From contig UBTA01000081.1 in NCBI GenBank assembly GCA_900468065.1, positions 1-48,149 on the forward strand: a stretch of 48,149 bases of DNA, given 5' to 3'. The position numbers and the translations under genes are program-made. Below the pieces are notes generated by a model. The model was not told where the DNA came from. It made no database searches and worked only from the letters and a program-made list of their open reading frames with translations. This DNA is from Hyphomicrobiales bacterium. GTDB taxonomy: Bacteria > Pseudomonadota > Alphaproteobacteria > Rhizobiales > Rhizobiaceae. Positions 35,052 to 45,800 of this stretch are shown piece by piece (position 1 is the first letter of the stretch; every line of letters begins with the position of its first letter).

Positions 35052-35474
35052 ATGCGGAAATGTGCTGAATTGTTCGGCCAGTGCCGGCCGGGCAGGGTGC
35101 GCATAAGCAATAAGTGCAGGTCAGCCCTGCATATTTTGCGGATATCCATCTGTTGAAAGCTTGACCGGCGGACGTAGCTTCTGGATGAAAATTCGCGAGA
35201 ATCAGCGATTGCTAAAAGCAGTCAACAACGCGATTATGTAACGATTCTGTGTCGATGTGTCCCGGCACGAAGCGTGTGCGTTCACTCCCGCGGCAAGGCC
35301 CGCAACAGTCAGATGCCGTTTACTATCCGACTACGCCTCCTCCCAGGTCGGTAGTCGGCAAAGGGTTGAAAACAGACGTCACACACTCCACCTGACAGTG
35401 GAAAGAATGAGGACCGGAAGCGCCCTTGAACGCTTCGGGTAACGGGCCCGGAAACGGGACGGAAAGGAAATGAC
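35052..35474. other. lon upstream region
   Basis: These 423 bp between the clpX terminator and lon contain no gene. There is an 8-bp inverted repeat CCGACTAC (35327-35334)/GTAGTCGG (35351-35358). The hexamers TTGAAA and TAGCTT at a 16-bp spacing near 35153-35180 could be a promoter. The untranslated leader may therefore be long. Confidence 0.45.
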
Positions 35475-37895
35475 ATGACGAGCAAAACGTCTCCGGCAAT
35501 CGAGAGCGCGACCTACCCGGTGCTGCCGCTGCGCGACATCGTGGTATTCCCGCACATGATCGTGCCGCTGTTTGTTGGCCGTGAAAAGTCGATCCGGGCG
35601 CTGGAAGAAGTCATGGGGACTGACAAGCAGATCATGCTTGCAACCCAGATCAATGCCAGCGACGACGATCCGGAACCGGCTGCCATCTATCAGATCGGCA
35701 CCATTGCCAATGTGCTGCAGCTGTTGAAGCTGCCCGACGGGACCGTCAAGGTTCTGGTCGAAGGCCGTGCGCGCGCCGAGATCGACGGCTATACCGGCCG
35801 CGAAGAATTCTATGAAGCAATGGCACATCCGCTGTCCGAGCCGGAAGAAGATCCGGTCGAGGTCGAGGCGCTGAGCCGCTCCGTGGTGTCGGAATTCGAG
35901 AGCTATGTGAAGCTCAACAAGAAGATTTCGCCTGAAGTCGTCGGCGCTGCCAGCCAGATCGAAGACTATTCGAAGCTGGCCGATACCGTCGCATCGCATC
36001 TCTCCATCAAGATCGTCGAAAAGCAGGAAATGCTTGAGACGACCAGCGTTAAGCTGCGCCTGGAAAAGGCGCTCGGCTTCATGGAAGGCGAGATTTCGGT
36101 TCTGCAGGTCGAAAAGCGCATCCGCTCGCGCGTCAAGCGCCAGATGGAAAAGACCCAGCGCGAATATTACCTGAACGAACAGATGAAGGCGATCCAGAAG
36201 GAGCTTGGCGACGGCGAGGAAGGCCGCGACGAGATGGCCGAGCTGGAAGACCGCATCACCAAGACCAAGCTGTCCAAGGAAGCCCGTGAAAAGGCCGACG
36301 CGGAAGTCAAGAAGCTGCGCCAGATGAGCCCGATGTCGGCGGAAGCCACCGTCGTGCGCAACTATCTGGATTGGCTGCTCGGTATTCCCTGGTCGAAGAA
36401 ATCGAAGGTCAAGACCGATCTCAACCACGCCGAAAAGGTGCTGGAGCTGGATCACTTCGGCCTCGACAAGGTCAAGGAACGGATCATCGAGTATCTGGCG
36501 GTTCAGGCGCGTTCGCAGAAGATCAAGGGGCCGATCCTGTGCCTCGTTGGTCCTCCGGGCGTCGGCAAGACATCGCTTGCCAAGTCGATCGCCAAGGCGA
36601 CCGGCCGCGAATATATCCGCATGGCACTCGGTGGCGTTCGTGACGAAGCCGAAATCCGCGGTCACCGCCGTACCTATATCGGTTCGATGCCCGGCAAGGT
36701 CATCCAGTCGATGAAGAAGGCAAAGAAGTCCAACCCGCTCTTCCTGCTCGATGAAATCGACAAGATGGGCCAGGACTTCCGCGGCGATCCGTCGTCAGCT
36801 CTCTTGGAGGTGCTGGATCCGGAACAGAACTCGACGTTCATGGACCACTATCTGGAGGTCGAATACGACCTCTCGAACGTGATGTTCATCACCACGGCGA
36901 ACACGCTCAATATCCCGGCACCTTTGATGGACCGCATGGAAGTGATCCGTATCGCTGGCTACACCGAAGAAGAAAAGCTGGAAATCGCCAAGCGGCACCT
37001 GTTGCCGAAGGCGATTGCCGACCACGCGCTTCAGCCGAAGGAGTTCTCGATCACCGACGGTGCTCTGTCGGCGATCATCCAGACCTACACCCGCGAAGCC
37101 GGTGTGCGTAGTCTTGAGCGTGAACTGATGAAGGTTGCCCGCAAGGCCGTCACGGAAATCCTGAAGGGTCGCACCGACAAGGTTGAGGTGACTGCCGAGA
37201 ACATCAACGACTATCTTGGTGTTCCGCGCTATCGCCATGGCGAAGCCGAGCGCACCGACCAGGTCGGTGTCGTCACCGGTCTCGCCTGGACGGAAGTCGG
37301 CGGCGAGCTTCTGACGATCGAGGGCGTCATGATGCCCGGCAAGGGCCGCATGACGGTGACAGGCAACCTGCGCGACGTGATGAAGGAATCGATTTCGGCT
37401 GCGGCATCCTATGTCCGCTCGCGTGCGATCGACTTCGGCATCGAGCCGCCATTGTTCGACAAGAGCGATATCCATGTGCACGTGCCGGAAGGTGCGACAC
37501 CGAAGGACGGTCCGTCCGCCGGTGTGGCCATGGCAACCGCGATCGTGTCGATCATGACCGGTATTGCCGTCAACAAGGACGTGGCGATGACGGGTGAAAT
37601 CACCCTGCGCGGCCGTGTCCTGCCGATCGGTGGCCTGAAGGAAAAGCTGCTCGCAGCCCTTCGCGGCGGCATCAAGAAGGTGCTGATCCCGGAAGAAAAC
37701 GCCAAGGACTTGGCGGATATTCCGGACAACGTGAAGAACAATATGGAGATCGTTCCGGTCTCGCATATTGGCGAGGTTCTGCAACATGCATTGCTGCGGG
37801 TTCCGGTCGCGATCGAGTGGGATCCGGCCAAGCAGGCGGTGCCGGTTGCGGCAGCCGATCCGGCCGATGACGCCGGCGCGTTGATTGCCCACTAG
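35475..37895 (+). CDS. lon: ATP-dependent protease La (LonA)
   Basis: The 806-residue protein has the substrate-binding N-terminal domain ([20 protein letters not shown]) and a coiled-coil linker. The AAA+ module has Walker [21 protein letters not shown] and Walker [10 protein letters not shown]. The protease domain has catalytic S681 in PKDGPSAG and K724 in [10 protein letters not shown], the LonA dyad. It degrades misfolded and regulatory proteins. GGAAAGG upstream supports ATG 35475. A terminator follows at 37963. Confidence 0.99.
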   Translation: MTSKTSPAIESATYPVLPLRDIVVFPHMIVPLFVGREKSIRALEEVMGTDKQIMLATQINASDDDPEPAAIYQIGTIANVLQLLKLPDGTVKVLVEGRARAEIDGYTGREEFYEAMAHPLSEPEEDPVEVEALSRSVVSEFESYVKLNKKISPEVVGAASQIEDYSKLADTVASHLSIKIVEKQEMLETTSVKLRLEKALGFMEGEISVLQVEKRIRSRVKRQMEKTQREYYLNEQMKAIQKELGDGEEGRDEMAELEDRITKTKLSKEAREKADAEVKKLRQMSPMSAEATVVRNYLDWLLGIPWSKKSKVKTDLNHAEKVLELDHFGLDKVKERIIEYLAVQARSQKIKGPILCLVGPPGVGKTSLAKSIAKATGREYIRMALGGVRDEAEIRGHRRTYIGSMPGKVIQSMKKAKKSNPLFLLDEIDKMGQDFRGDPSSALLEVLDPEQNSTFMDHYLEVEYDLSNVMFITTANTLNIPAPLMDRMEVIRIAGYTEEEKLEIAKRHLLPKAIADHALQPKEFSITDGALSAIIQTYTREAGVRSLERELMKVARKAVTEILKGRTDKVEVTAENINDYLGVPRYRHGEAERTDQVGVVTGLAWTEVGGELLTIEGVMMPGKGRMTVTGNLRDVMKESISAAASYVRSRAIDFGIEPPLFDKSDIHVHVPEGATPKDGPSAGVAMATAIVSIMTGIAVNKDVAMTGEITLRGRVLPIGGLKEKLLAALRGGIKKVLIPEENAKDLADIPDNVKNNMEIVPVSHIGEVLQHALLRVPVAIEWDPAKQAVPVAAADPADDAGALIAH

Positions 37896-37962
37896 GCACT
37901 TGACTTGAGCTCGAACTGGTGCCTGCCACAGGTTGTGCACTGATTTGGAGCAGAAACAGTGG

Positions 37963-37990
37963 AAGACCGGCATTTTTGCCGGTCTTTTTT
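37963..37990 (+). terminator. Intrinsic terminator of lon
   Basis: AAGACCGGCA (37963-37972) pairs with TGCCGGTCTT (37977-37986), followed by TTTTTT. Confidence 0.9.
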
Positions 37991-38043
37991 ATGTAAAACC
38001 TCTCGCAAAGCCTTGCATTCCATGGGATTCGGAGCGATTGGGT

Positions 38044-38071
38044 TTGCCAAGGCGGGGGTCGCGCGTATGCT
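38044..38071 (+). promoter_or_regulatory. Probable promoter of the HU gene
   Basis: TTGCCA at 38044-38049 and TATGCT at 38066-38071 are 16 bp apart, about 55 bp before the HU start codon. Confidence 0.45.
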
Positions 38072-38125
38072 GCCCTCGGCTTGAAAATTGAGTCGTTTCG
38101 AACCAGTATTGAAAGGGGTGGAAAC

Positions 38126-38398
38126 ATGAACAAGAATGAGCTCGTGTCCGCAGTTGCCGAGAAGGCCGGACTCTCGAAGACAGATGCATCTTCTGCAGTT
38201 GATGCAATCTTCGACGTTATCCAGGCAGAACTGAAGAACGGCGGCGATGTTCGCCTCGTTGGCTTCGGCAACTTCTCGGTCAGCCGCCGCGAAGCATCCA
38301 AGGGTCGTAACCCGTCCACCGGCGCAGAAGTCGATATCCCTGCCCGTAACGTGCCGAAGTTCTCGGCGGGCAAGGGTCTCAAGGACGCCGTGAACTAA
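38126..38398 (+). CDS. hupB: DNA-binding protein HU
   Basis: The 90-residue protein MNKNELVSAVAEKAGLSKTD is a full-length HU with the DNA-clamping arm VGFGNFSVSRREASKGRNPS and the closing GLKDAVN. It bends and compacts chromosomal DNA. Single-HU alphaproteobacteria usually carry the gene downstream of lon, as here. GGGGTGG upstream supports ATG 38126. Confidence 0.97.
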   Translation: MNKNELVSAVAEKAGLSKTDASSAVDAIFDVIQAELKNGGDVRLVGFGNFSVSRREASKGRNPSTGAEVDIPARNVPKFSAGKGLKDAVN

Positions 38399-38460
38399 GT
38401 TTCATGTTTCGTCTGCAGCACCGTGGCGAAGACGCCAACGGTTCGAGAGCAGGTTGATTT

Positions 38461-38488
38461 GAGGCCCGGGTTTTCCCGGGCCTCTTTT
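38461..38488 (+). terminator. Intrinsic terminator of the HU gene
   Basis: GAGGCCCGGG (38461-38470) pairs with CCCGGGCCTC (38475-38484) around TTTT, followed by TTTT. Confidence 0.88.
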
Positions 38489-38621
38489 CGTTTGAGGCCT
38501 TTTCCAGGGCTGCGTATCGCTTCGTTTTGCGCCCGATTTCTAATATACTTTGGCTGTCATGCGGGTGTTACACTGCACGCTCAAAACCCCTCCGTATTCA
38601 TTGCTCAGGAGGGACATCCCC

Positions 38622-40817
38622 GTGAAGACATTTTCGCTCACCGCAGCACTTGCTGCCGTGCTTGCCGCCTCGACCGCATCGGCGGTCAGTGCAGAACCGG
38701 TATTCAATCGTATTGCCGCCTTCGCAGTCGCCGACAACCTGCCAGCCGGCACGGATAAGAAATCCGTCACCTCGGCCGAAATCATCGCCGCCAGCGAAGA
38801 CGGCAACACGCTGGTCTATTCCGACAGCCCCAACAAGGCGATCGGCTTTATCGATATCACCGATGCCAAGGCGCCGAAGGCCGGCGGTTCCGTCGCTTTT
38901 GAAGGTGAGCCGACCTCGGTGACCATCGCGGCCGGCAAGGCGCTTGTCGCGATCAACACGCGCGAAAGCTTCGTCAAGCCGTCGGGCATCCTGGCGCAGG
39001 TGGATCTTGCCTCCAAGGCGATCGACACGACCTGCGACCTCGGCGGCCAGCCGGACTCCATCGCCCTCAACAAGGACAAGACGATTGCCGCGATCGCGAT
39101 CGAAAACGAGCGCGACGAAGAGGTCAATGATGGCGACATCCCGCAGATGCCGGCCGGCGACCTAGTGATTCTGTCGCTCAAGGACGGCGCCGTCGATTGC
39201 GGCTCGATCAAGCACGTCACGCTGACCGGTCTTGCCGATGTCGCCGGCGACGATCCTGAGCCGGAATTCGTCGCCTTCAATGGCCAGGACGAGATCGCGC
39301 TGACGCTCCAGGAAAACAACTATATCGTCATCATCGACGGCAAGACCGGCACCGTGAAGAGCCATTTCTCCGCCGGTACCGTCAACCTTGAGGGCATCGA
39401 CACCAAGAAGGACGGTGCACTGAAGTTCACCGGCGAGATGAAGGATGTCGCCCGCGAACCCGACGCCGTGAAGTGGCTGGACGACGACCGCTTCGTGGTT
39501 GCCAACGAAGGCGACTGGAAGGGCGGCGCCCGCGGCTTCACCATCTTCGACAAGACCGGCAAGGTTCTCTATGAGAACGGCGCCGGCTTCGAGCGCGAGA
39601 TCGCCAAGATTGGCCACTACCCGGATAAGCGCAACAAGAAGGGCGTCGAGCCGGAAGGCCTGGAAGCTGCCAAGTTCGGTGATGACAACCTGTTCTTCGT
39701 GCTGGCCGAGCGCGCGTCTGTCGTCGGCGTCTACAAGGACACCGGCGCTGAGCCGGAGCTTCTCCAGCTTCTGCCGTCGGGCATCGGTCCTGAAGGCGCC
39801 ATCGCCATTCCGAGCCGCAACCTCTTCGTGACCGCCAACGAAACCGACCTCGTCGAAGATGGCGGCGCCCGTTCGCACGTCATGCTCTATGAGCGTGCAG
39901 AAGGAGAGGCTGCCTATCCGCAGATCGTTTCCACTGAGAAGGACGGTGAACTGATCGGCTTCGGTGCGCTCTCCGGCCTTGCTCCGGTCAAGGACAAGCC
40001 GGGCATGCTCTATGCCGTCAACGATTCCTTCTACGCCTCGCAGCCGACGATCTTCACGATCGATGCGACTGCCAAGCCGGCGAAAATTGTCGATGCCCTG
40101 CGCATCACGCGCAATGGTGCGGCCGCACAGAAGCTCGACAGTGAAGGCCTGACGCCGGACGGTGAGGGCGGCTTCTGGCTCGCCAACGAAGGTGACGCCG
40201 ACAAGCTCGTCAGCCACGCCATCATCCATGTGAACAAGAAGGGCGAGATCGAAAAGGAAATCGCCATTCCGGCCGAGCTTCGTGCCGGCGAGAAGCGCTT
40301 TGGCTTTGAAGGCATCACCAGCGTTGGCGAAGGCGATAACCAGGTTCTCTGGATGGCCATGCAGCGCGAATGGGCTGATGACGAGAAGGGCTTCGTGAAG
40401 CTCGTCTCCTACACGCCATCGTCGAAGGAATGGGGCGCCGTGCGTTACCCGCTCGAAAAGACCGGGGAAGGCTGGGTCGGCCTGTCGGAAATCACCGCGA
40501 GTGGCGACTACGCCTATATCATCGAGCGTGACAACCTGATCGGCCAGGCCGCCAAGCTGAAGAAGCTCTACCGCGTGGCGCTTGCCGACCTGAAGCCGGC
40601 CAAGCTCGGCGGCGAGTTGCCTGTCGTCAAGAAGGAAGAGGTTCGCGATCTCGTTCCTGACCTGAAGTCCGCCACCAACGGCTACGTCGTCGACAAGGTC
40701 GAAGGCTTCACTGTCGATGCTGCTGGCAACGGCTTTGTCGTCACCGACAATGATGGTGTCGACGGCTCATCAGGCGAAACGCTGTTCTTCTCGATCGGTA
40801 CGATGAACGCGATGTAA
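38622..40817 (+). CDS. Secreted esterase-like/phytase-like beta-propeller protein
   Basis: GTG 38622 follows AGGAGGG at 38607-38613 and gives a clear signal peptide (MKTFSLTAALAAVLAASTASAVSA); an open frame extends further upstream without support. The 731-residue protein seems to have two parts. The first, about residues 30-430, is a repetitive propeller-like region (GNTLVYSDSPNKAIGFIDIT, FDKTGKVLYENGAGF). The C-terminal part, about 440-725, resembles the phytase-like esterase domain (GALSGLAPV, DSEGLTPDGEGGFWLANEG, GFEGITSV). It is probably periplasmic or exported; the real substrate, perhaps a phosphoester, is unproven. A very strong terminator follows. Confidence 0.82.
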   Translation: MKTFSLTAALAAVLAASTASAVSAEPVFNRIAAFAVADNLPAGTDKKSVTSAEIIAASEDGNTLVYSDSPNKAIGFIDITDAKAPKAGGSVAFEGEPTSVTIAAGKALVAINTRESFVKPSGILAQVDLASKAIDTTCDLGGQPDSIALNKDKTIAAIAIENERDEEVNDGDIPQMPAGDLVILSLKDGAVDCGSIKHVTLTGLADVAGDDPEPEFVAFNGQDEIALTLQENNYIVIIDGKTGTVKSHFSAGTVNLEGIDTKKDGALKFTGEMKDVAREPDAVKWLDDDRFVVANEGDWKGGARGFTIFDKTGKVLYENGAGFEREIAKIGHYPDKRNKKGVEPEGLEAAKFGDDNLFFVLAERASVVGVYKDTGAEPELLQLLPSGIGPEGAIAIPSRNLFVTANETDLVEDGGARSHVMLYERAEGEAAYPQIVSTEKDGELIGFGALSGLAPVKDKPGMLYAVNDSFYASQPTIFTIDATAKPAKIVDALRITRNGAAAQKLDSEGLTPDGEGGFWLANEGDADKLVSHAIIHVNKKGEIEKEIAIPAELRAGEKRFGFEGITSVGEGDNQVLWMAMQREWADDEKGFVKLVSYTPSSKEWGAVRYPLEKTGEGWVGLSEITASGDYAYIIERDNLIGQAAKLKKLYRVALADLKPAKLGGELPVVKKEEVRDLVPDLKSATNGYVVDKVEGFTVDAAGNGFVVTDNDGVDGSSGETLFFSIGTMNAM

Positions 40818-40838
40818 TTGCGTCGGTACTGGTAACGG

Positions 40839-40870
40839 AAAAGGCCGGAACATGATGTTCCGGCCTTTTC
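40839..40870. terminator. Bidirectional terminator between phytase-like gene and marR
   Basis: AAAAGGCCGGAACA (40839-40852) and TGTTCCGGCCTTTT (40856-40869) form a perfect 14-bp stem with a TGA loop. T-tracts follow in both directions, serving two convergent genes. Confidence 0.92.
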
Positions 40871-40903
40871 TATTGGAATCTGATCATCGGGGTGAAAGCG
40901 GCT

Positions 40904-41365
40904 TCATTCGGCCGCCGTTTCGCCCTCTTCCTTGCGCTTGCGGATTTCCTCGGCCTTGACGACCAGCCGGCTGACAATATCGTGCATCTGGTCGAGCTGC
41001 TCGTCGTCGAGCGCCGAGAAGATTTCCTCGATCAGCTGCTTGCGCGGGTGTTCGGCCGCCTCAAGAACAACACGGCCGACATCGGTGATCGAGACGATCT
41101 TTGCCCGGCGGTCTTCCGGATCTGGCTTGCGCATCACCAGCTTGTCGCGCTCCAGCCCGTCAATGGCTTCCGTCACCGTTCGCGGCGCGAAATTCAGCGC
41201 GCCGGCGATGTCGGTCGACCGGCATGGGCCAAGCTTGCTCAGGAAAAACAGGAACTTGCTGCGCGCCAGCGACACGCCTTCCTCCGTCATCGATTCGTTG
41301 ATGAGGCGGTGAACGCGATGGTAGAGCTCAAAGAGCTTGTCGGAGACTTCGAATGTGGATTTCAT
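40904..41365 (-). CDS. MarR-family transcriptional regulator
   Basis: The 153-residue winged-helix protein has LARSKFLFFLSKLGPCRSTD, IAGALNFAPRTVTEAIDGLE and the wing DKLVMRKPDPEDRRAKIVSI, all typical of MarR. It should repress nearby genes until a phenolic or similar ligand binds. A 17-bp imperfect palindrome lies directly upstream of its start, which suggests autorepression. The gene is divergent from the SbcD-like gene. Confidence 0.92.
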   Translation of the reverse strand: MKSTFEVSDKLFELYHRVHRLINESMTEEGVSLARSKFLFFLSKLGPCRSTDIAGALNFAPRTVTEAIDGLERDKLVMRKPDPEDRRAKIVSITDVGRVVLEAAEHPRKQLIEEIFSALDDEQLDQMHDIVSRLVVKAEEIRKRKEEGETAAE

Positions 41366-41371
41366 GATGTT

Positions 41372-41388
41372 TCATATGGATATTATGA
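41372..41388. promoter_or_regulatory. Candidate MarR operator
   Basis: TCATATGGATATTATGA has TCATA and TATGA arms with a 7-bp centre and lies 6 bp before the marR start codon. This size and symmetry suit a MarR dimer. Confidence 0.5.
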
Positions 41389-41562
41389 GGGGCCATGTCA
41401 AATGACGGTAATATTGGTGGTGTAGTCAAGTCTAATTCGGGACCCTTGCGCCAAGGTTCCGCATCTCCCCAAGAATGTTGCTTTGCTGAAAGCGCTGAAT
41501 AGACCTGGCGGCATGGCAATCATGGCATTGACGCAAGGCCGGACGGCAGGCCATGGTCGGCT

Positions 41563-42840
41563 ATGCCCTTTCGTTTCGTCCATACCGCCGACCTTCATCT
41601 CGATTCCCCCTTGCGCAGTCTTGCGTTGAAAAACCCGGAACTCGCCGAGCTGGTGCGCGGCGCCACCCGCACCGCGCTTGCAAGGATTGTCGATCTGTGC
41701 CTGGAAGAGGGCGTCGATGCGCTGCTGATTGCGGGCGACCTTTACGACGGCTCGCAAACATCGATGAACACCGCGCTCTATCTGTCGAGCGAATTGCGCC
41801 GGCTGGAAGCGGCCGGGATCAGTGTGTTCCTGATCCGCGGCAATCATGATTCGCAATCCGCAATGACGCGCGAGCTGACATTTCCTGCCAATGTGCATGT
41901 GTTTGCCGGCCGGGCAAAACCGGTGCTTGCCAAGTCACTCGGCGACGGCCGCGGCGTCCATATCCATGGCATCAGCTTTGCCAATCCGCATGCGCCTGAC
42001 AGCCTGCTGCCCTCCTTCCAGCCGCCGGTCGCCGATGCCGTCAATATCGGCATGCTGCACACCAGCCTGGCCGGCACGCCGGGCCATGATCCTTATGCGC
42101 CGACGAGTGTGGCCGAGCTTGCACGGCATGGATTTGATTATTGGGCTTTGGGGCATGTCCACATGCGCCAGGTTCATGCCGAGGTACCGCTGATCGTCAT
42201 GCCCGGCATGCCGCAAGGGCGCGATATCAACGAAGCCGGACCCAAAACAGTGACGCTTGTGACCATCGGTGACGACGGCCGCTTCGAGCACCGGGAGCGC
42301 GACATCGGGCAGGCCGTGTTCGAGCGTCTGTCCATCGACCTCAGCGCTGTGCAGGATTGGCGGCAGATGCTGGAGACAGTTGGCGAGGCGCTCTCGTCGC
42401 TGAGGCACCGTTCCCTTGCGGACCATCTGATCCTGCGCATTTCCCTGACGGGCTCGACGCCACTTGCCTGGAAGCTGAGGCGGGATCCGGATTTGTTGTC
42501 TGCCGAACTCTCCAATCTTGCCGCCGGTCTCTCCGGTTGCTGGATCGAGAAGATCGATATCGAATGCCAGGGCGTGGATCCCGGTACCGTGCTGTCCGGC
42601 CCTGATCCGGTCGAGGAGCTGGCCGGTCTCATTCGGTCGGATGTGCTGCCCTCGCACGGCTTTCGCCGGGAGGCCAGTGCAATGCTTGACGAACTGCTGC
42701 AGCAATTGCCGCGCGAGTTGCGCGACAGCCTCGCTGGTGACGAGGAGACCGCGGCGGTGCTGGCCGATACCATTGCGCTGGCTGGCAGCGATGATGTCCT
42801 TGCCCATCTGCACGGCAGCGCCGGGGAGACCGACCGCTGA
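41563..42840 (+). CDS. SbcD/YhaO-like DNA exonuclease (metallophosphoesterase)
   Basis: The 425-residue protein carries the Mre11/SbcD phosphoesterase motifs FVHTADLHLDSPL, LIAGDLYDGS, FLIRGNHDSQ, GMLHTSLAG and WALGHVHMRQ. Together with the next gene, whose ATG overlaps its stop, it forms an SbcCD-like (YhaO-YhaN) nuclease-ATPase pair for processing DNA ends and hairpins. The C-terminal third is a capping or partner-binding region. The 1-base overlap means tight translational coupling. Confidence 0.9.
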   Translation: MPFRFVHTADLHLDSPLRSLALKNPELAELVRGATRTALARIVDLCLEEGVDALLIAGDLYDGSQTSMNTALYLSSELRRLEAAGISVFLIRGNHDSQSAMTRELTFPANVHVFAGRAKPVLAKSLGDGRGVHIHGISFANPHAPDSLLPSFQPPVADAVNIGMLHTSLAGTPGHDPYAPTSVAELARHGFDYWALGHVHMRQVHAEVPLIVMPGMPQGRDINEAGPKTVTLVTIGDDGRFEHRERDIGQAVFERLSIDLSAVQDWRQMLETVGEALSSLRHRSLADHLILRISLTGSTPLAWKLRRDPDLLSAELSNLAAGLSGCWIEKIDIECQGVDPGTVLSGPDPVEELAGLIRSDVLPSHGFRREASAMLDELLQQLPRELRDSLAGDEETAAVLADTIALAGSDDVLAHLHGSAGETDR

Positions 42841-45800
42841 TGCGCCTTCATCGTCTTGATCTCGTCCGCTACGGCAAGTTCACCGGTCGCAGCCTGGATT
42901 TTGGGCCGGCGCGTGCCGGGCGCCCGGATTTTCATATCGTCTATGGTCCCAACGAGGCTGGAAAGTCGACATTGTTTTCCGCTTTTCTCGATCTCCTGTT
43001 TGGGATCGACAATCGCAGTACCTATGGCTTTCTGCATCCCTACGAGACGATGCGCATCGGTGGCGTCATCGAAACCGGCGGCAGAACACAGACCGTTGCC
43101 CGGATCAAGCGCAAACAGAATTCGCTGTTGGGGCCGGATGATCAGCCGCTGCCGGACAATCTCTTTTCTGCAGCGCTTGGCTCGATCGATCGGGCGACCT
43201 ATCAGATGATGTTTTCGCTCGACGACGACAGCATCGAAAAAGGTGGCGAAAGCATTTTGAAGAGTGAAGGGGAGCTCGGTGCCCTCTTGTTTTCGGCGAG
43301 CTCCGGCCTGCCGGACAGCAGCGCGATCCTTACCGGCCTGAAGGCGCAGGCCGATGCTTTTTACAAGCCCCGGGGACAAAAACATCGACTGGGCGAGTTG
43401 AAGGCTCAACTCGACGTTCTTAAGGAAGAAAAGAACGCCATTGATGTCAACGCCCGCGAATTCGCCAGCCTGCGCAAGGCGCGGGACGCCGCTGCCGAAC
43501 GGCATGAGGCCGCCGTGAAGGCGCGGGCGGAGCTGCGCGTTTCGCTGGATCATGGCCGCGACCGCATCGAAGGCCTGCCGCTTCTCGCCCGGCTGCGCGG
43601 CCTGCGCTCCGAACTGGCCGAATTTGGCGACACGCCCGAGCCACCGGCTGCCTGGCACACCATGCTGCCGCAACTGCAGCGCGATGAGACCGAGATCGGC
43701 GCCAGGCTGGAACAGCTGGAGAGCGACATTGCCAGGCGCGCCGCCGCCATCGCCGCGATCGAGCGGGATACGGCCGTGTTGGCGCTTGCCGCCGATATCC
43801 GCGATCTTGATCAATCCGGGCTGGAGGCGCGCTACAGGACGGCCGCCACGGACATGCCGAATCGCCTCGACGAGCGCGGCAAGATTGCCGCCGACATCGC
43901 CGTATGCCTTGCACGGCTGGATCGAACCGGTATCGACAATGCGGCAAAGCTCATTCTGCCCGCAGCGGTCACCGCGCGCATCCAGGATCTCGCCCAGAAA
44001 TATCCGGCATTGAACGAGCGGCTGGTCACGGCCGCACGTGAGCGCCAACTCGCCACAGACGCAAGCATTGAGGCCACAAAGGCGTATGCAGCGCTGGCAA
44101 CGCCGGATGCCGCCGTTCACGACAACGATCCCGCACCCCTTGCCGACGTCTTGCAAAGTCTGCGCCAGAGCGATTGCCTGTTGCGGCAACAGATGGCGGC
44201 GCGGCAAGGCGTGGTGTTTCAGGACCAATTGACCGACAGGCTTGCAGCACTCGCACCGTCGCCGCTTGACCCCGACGCACTGGCGGCCCTTTCCATCCCC
44301 AGTGACGTTGAGATTGCCGAATGGACCGCGAGGCGGTCGGCGTTGACCGAGCAGCTGAAGCGGCTGGATGAAAAGATTGCCGAAGACGTGGCCTTGGTTA
44401 TGGCTGAGGACGCGCGGCTCGCGGAACTGACGCGGACAGGCGGCTTTGCCGCTGATGACGAAGCCCTGGCGCTACGGCAGGAGCGGGACCTCGCTTGGCA
44501 GACCCATGCCGGACGATTGGATGGCGAAACGGCGCATATCTTCGTATCACTGCTGAGGAAAGACGACGAAGCCACAGCTCTGCGGCTGGCCCGGGCACAG
44601 GACCTTGCCCAGGCGCGGGCGCTTTCCCTGTCCATTGTCGAGCGCAATGGCAGGCTTTCAGCTTTCCGGCAGCAGCATGGGGTGGTGCTTGCGGAAATTG
44701 CCGGCCTCAGAGCAGAAATCTCCGTTGTCGCGCGCAATTGTGGCCTGCCGGAAGAAACCAAGCTGAACCAGCTGGTGGCATGGCTAAACCGCCGCCTGGC
44801 AGCACTGGAGGTTCGCAACCAGCTTCGCGTGGCGCAGCAAGAATTGCGGATTGCCAGGGCGGACGAGGAAAAGGCAGTGCAGCGACTGACGGGGATATGC
44901 GAGGAGCGCGGGCTCGGCGAGGCAGTGCCCAAGGGGCTGGAAGAGGCAATCGCTTTCGCCGAACGCGCGGTGACTGCCCTGCAGTCCGTCCGCCATTCGC
45001 GTGCTGCCGCTTCGGAAGCCCTGGAACGGACGCATGCGGCCTTGCGTTCCCGCGACGCCGCATGGGCCTCGGCCGACGCCGACATGGAAAACTGGACTGA
45101 GCGATGGGATGAAACGGTCGGGGCGACCTGGTTGGCCGAAAAGGCGGAAACCGCGCCGGTGCAGGAGGTCGTTGCTGTCCTTGCCGTGCTTCAGGACCTC
45201 GACAAACTCATCCAGCGCAAGGCGGATCTGGATCATCGCATCGACGGAATGCGCCGGGATCAGGCGACGTTTACCGCAATCATCGGCGTACTTGCCGGGA
45301 AGCTGTCCATGGCAGCGTCGGATGACCCCTTGGGCGATCTCCAGGTGATCCGGGAGCGGCTGGCCGATGCACTGCGGCAGGAGGCGCTTTTCCGGCGGCT
45401 TTCGGAGGAGAATGATGCGCGCATAGCCGAGCAGCAGATGCTCGGCTATGCGCGGCAGCGCCATGAGGCGCAAAGGCGGGACATGCTGGATCTGTTCGGC
45501 TGTACCACTCTGGCGGAGGTTGGTACGCATCTCGAATCAGCCAATAGCCGCGCGCGCCTGCGGGGGCGAATTGCGGAAGCGGAAACCGATCTCGCCGCCC
45601 GCCTGGGCGTCTCGCGGGCCGACGAAGCGGAGATGATCCTGAGTTCGCTCGACAAGGACGGCCTGCTGTTGGAAATGGCGGAATTGCAAACACGCTGGGA
45701 GCAGTACGATCGCGACGCCAGCGAGTTGCACGCCGAGCGCCGCGATGCGGAAAAAGCTCTGGTAGCCATCGGCGGCAGCGATGCGGCTGCTCATATTGAC

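Noticed and set aside
42174-44228. 684-residue minus-strand open frame over the SbcD/YhaN pair
   Set aside because: Antisense to clear genes with Walker and phosphoesterase motifs; composition is low-complexity and arginine/serine-rich, typical of spurious frames.
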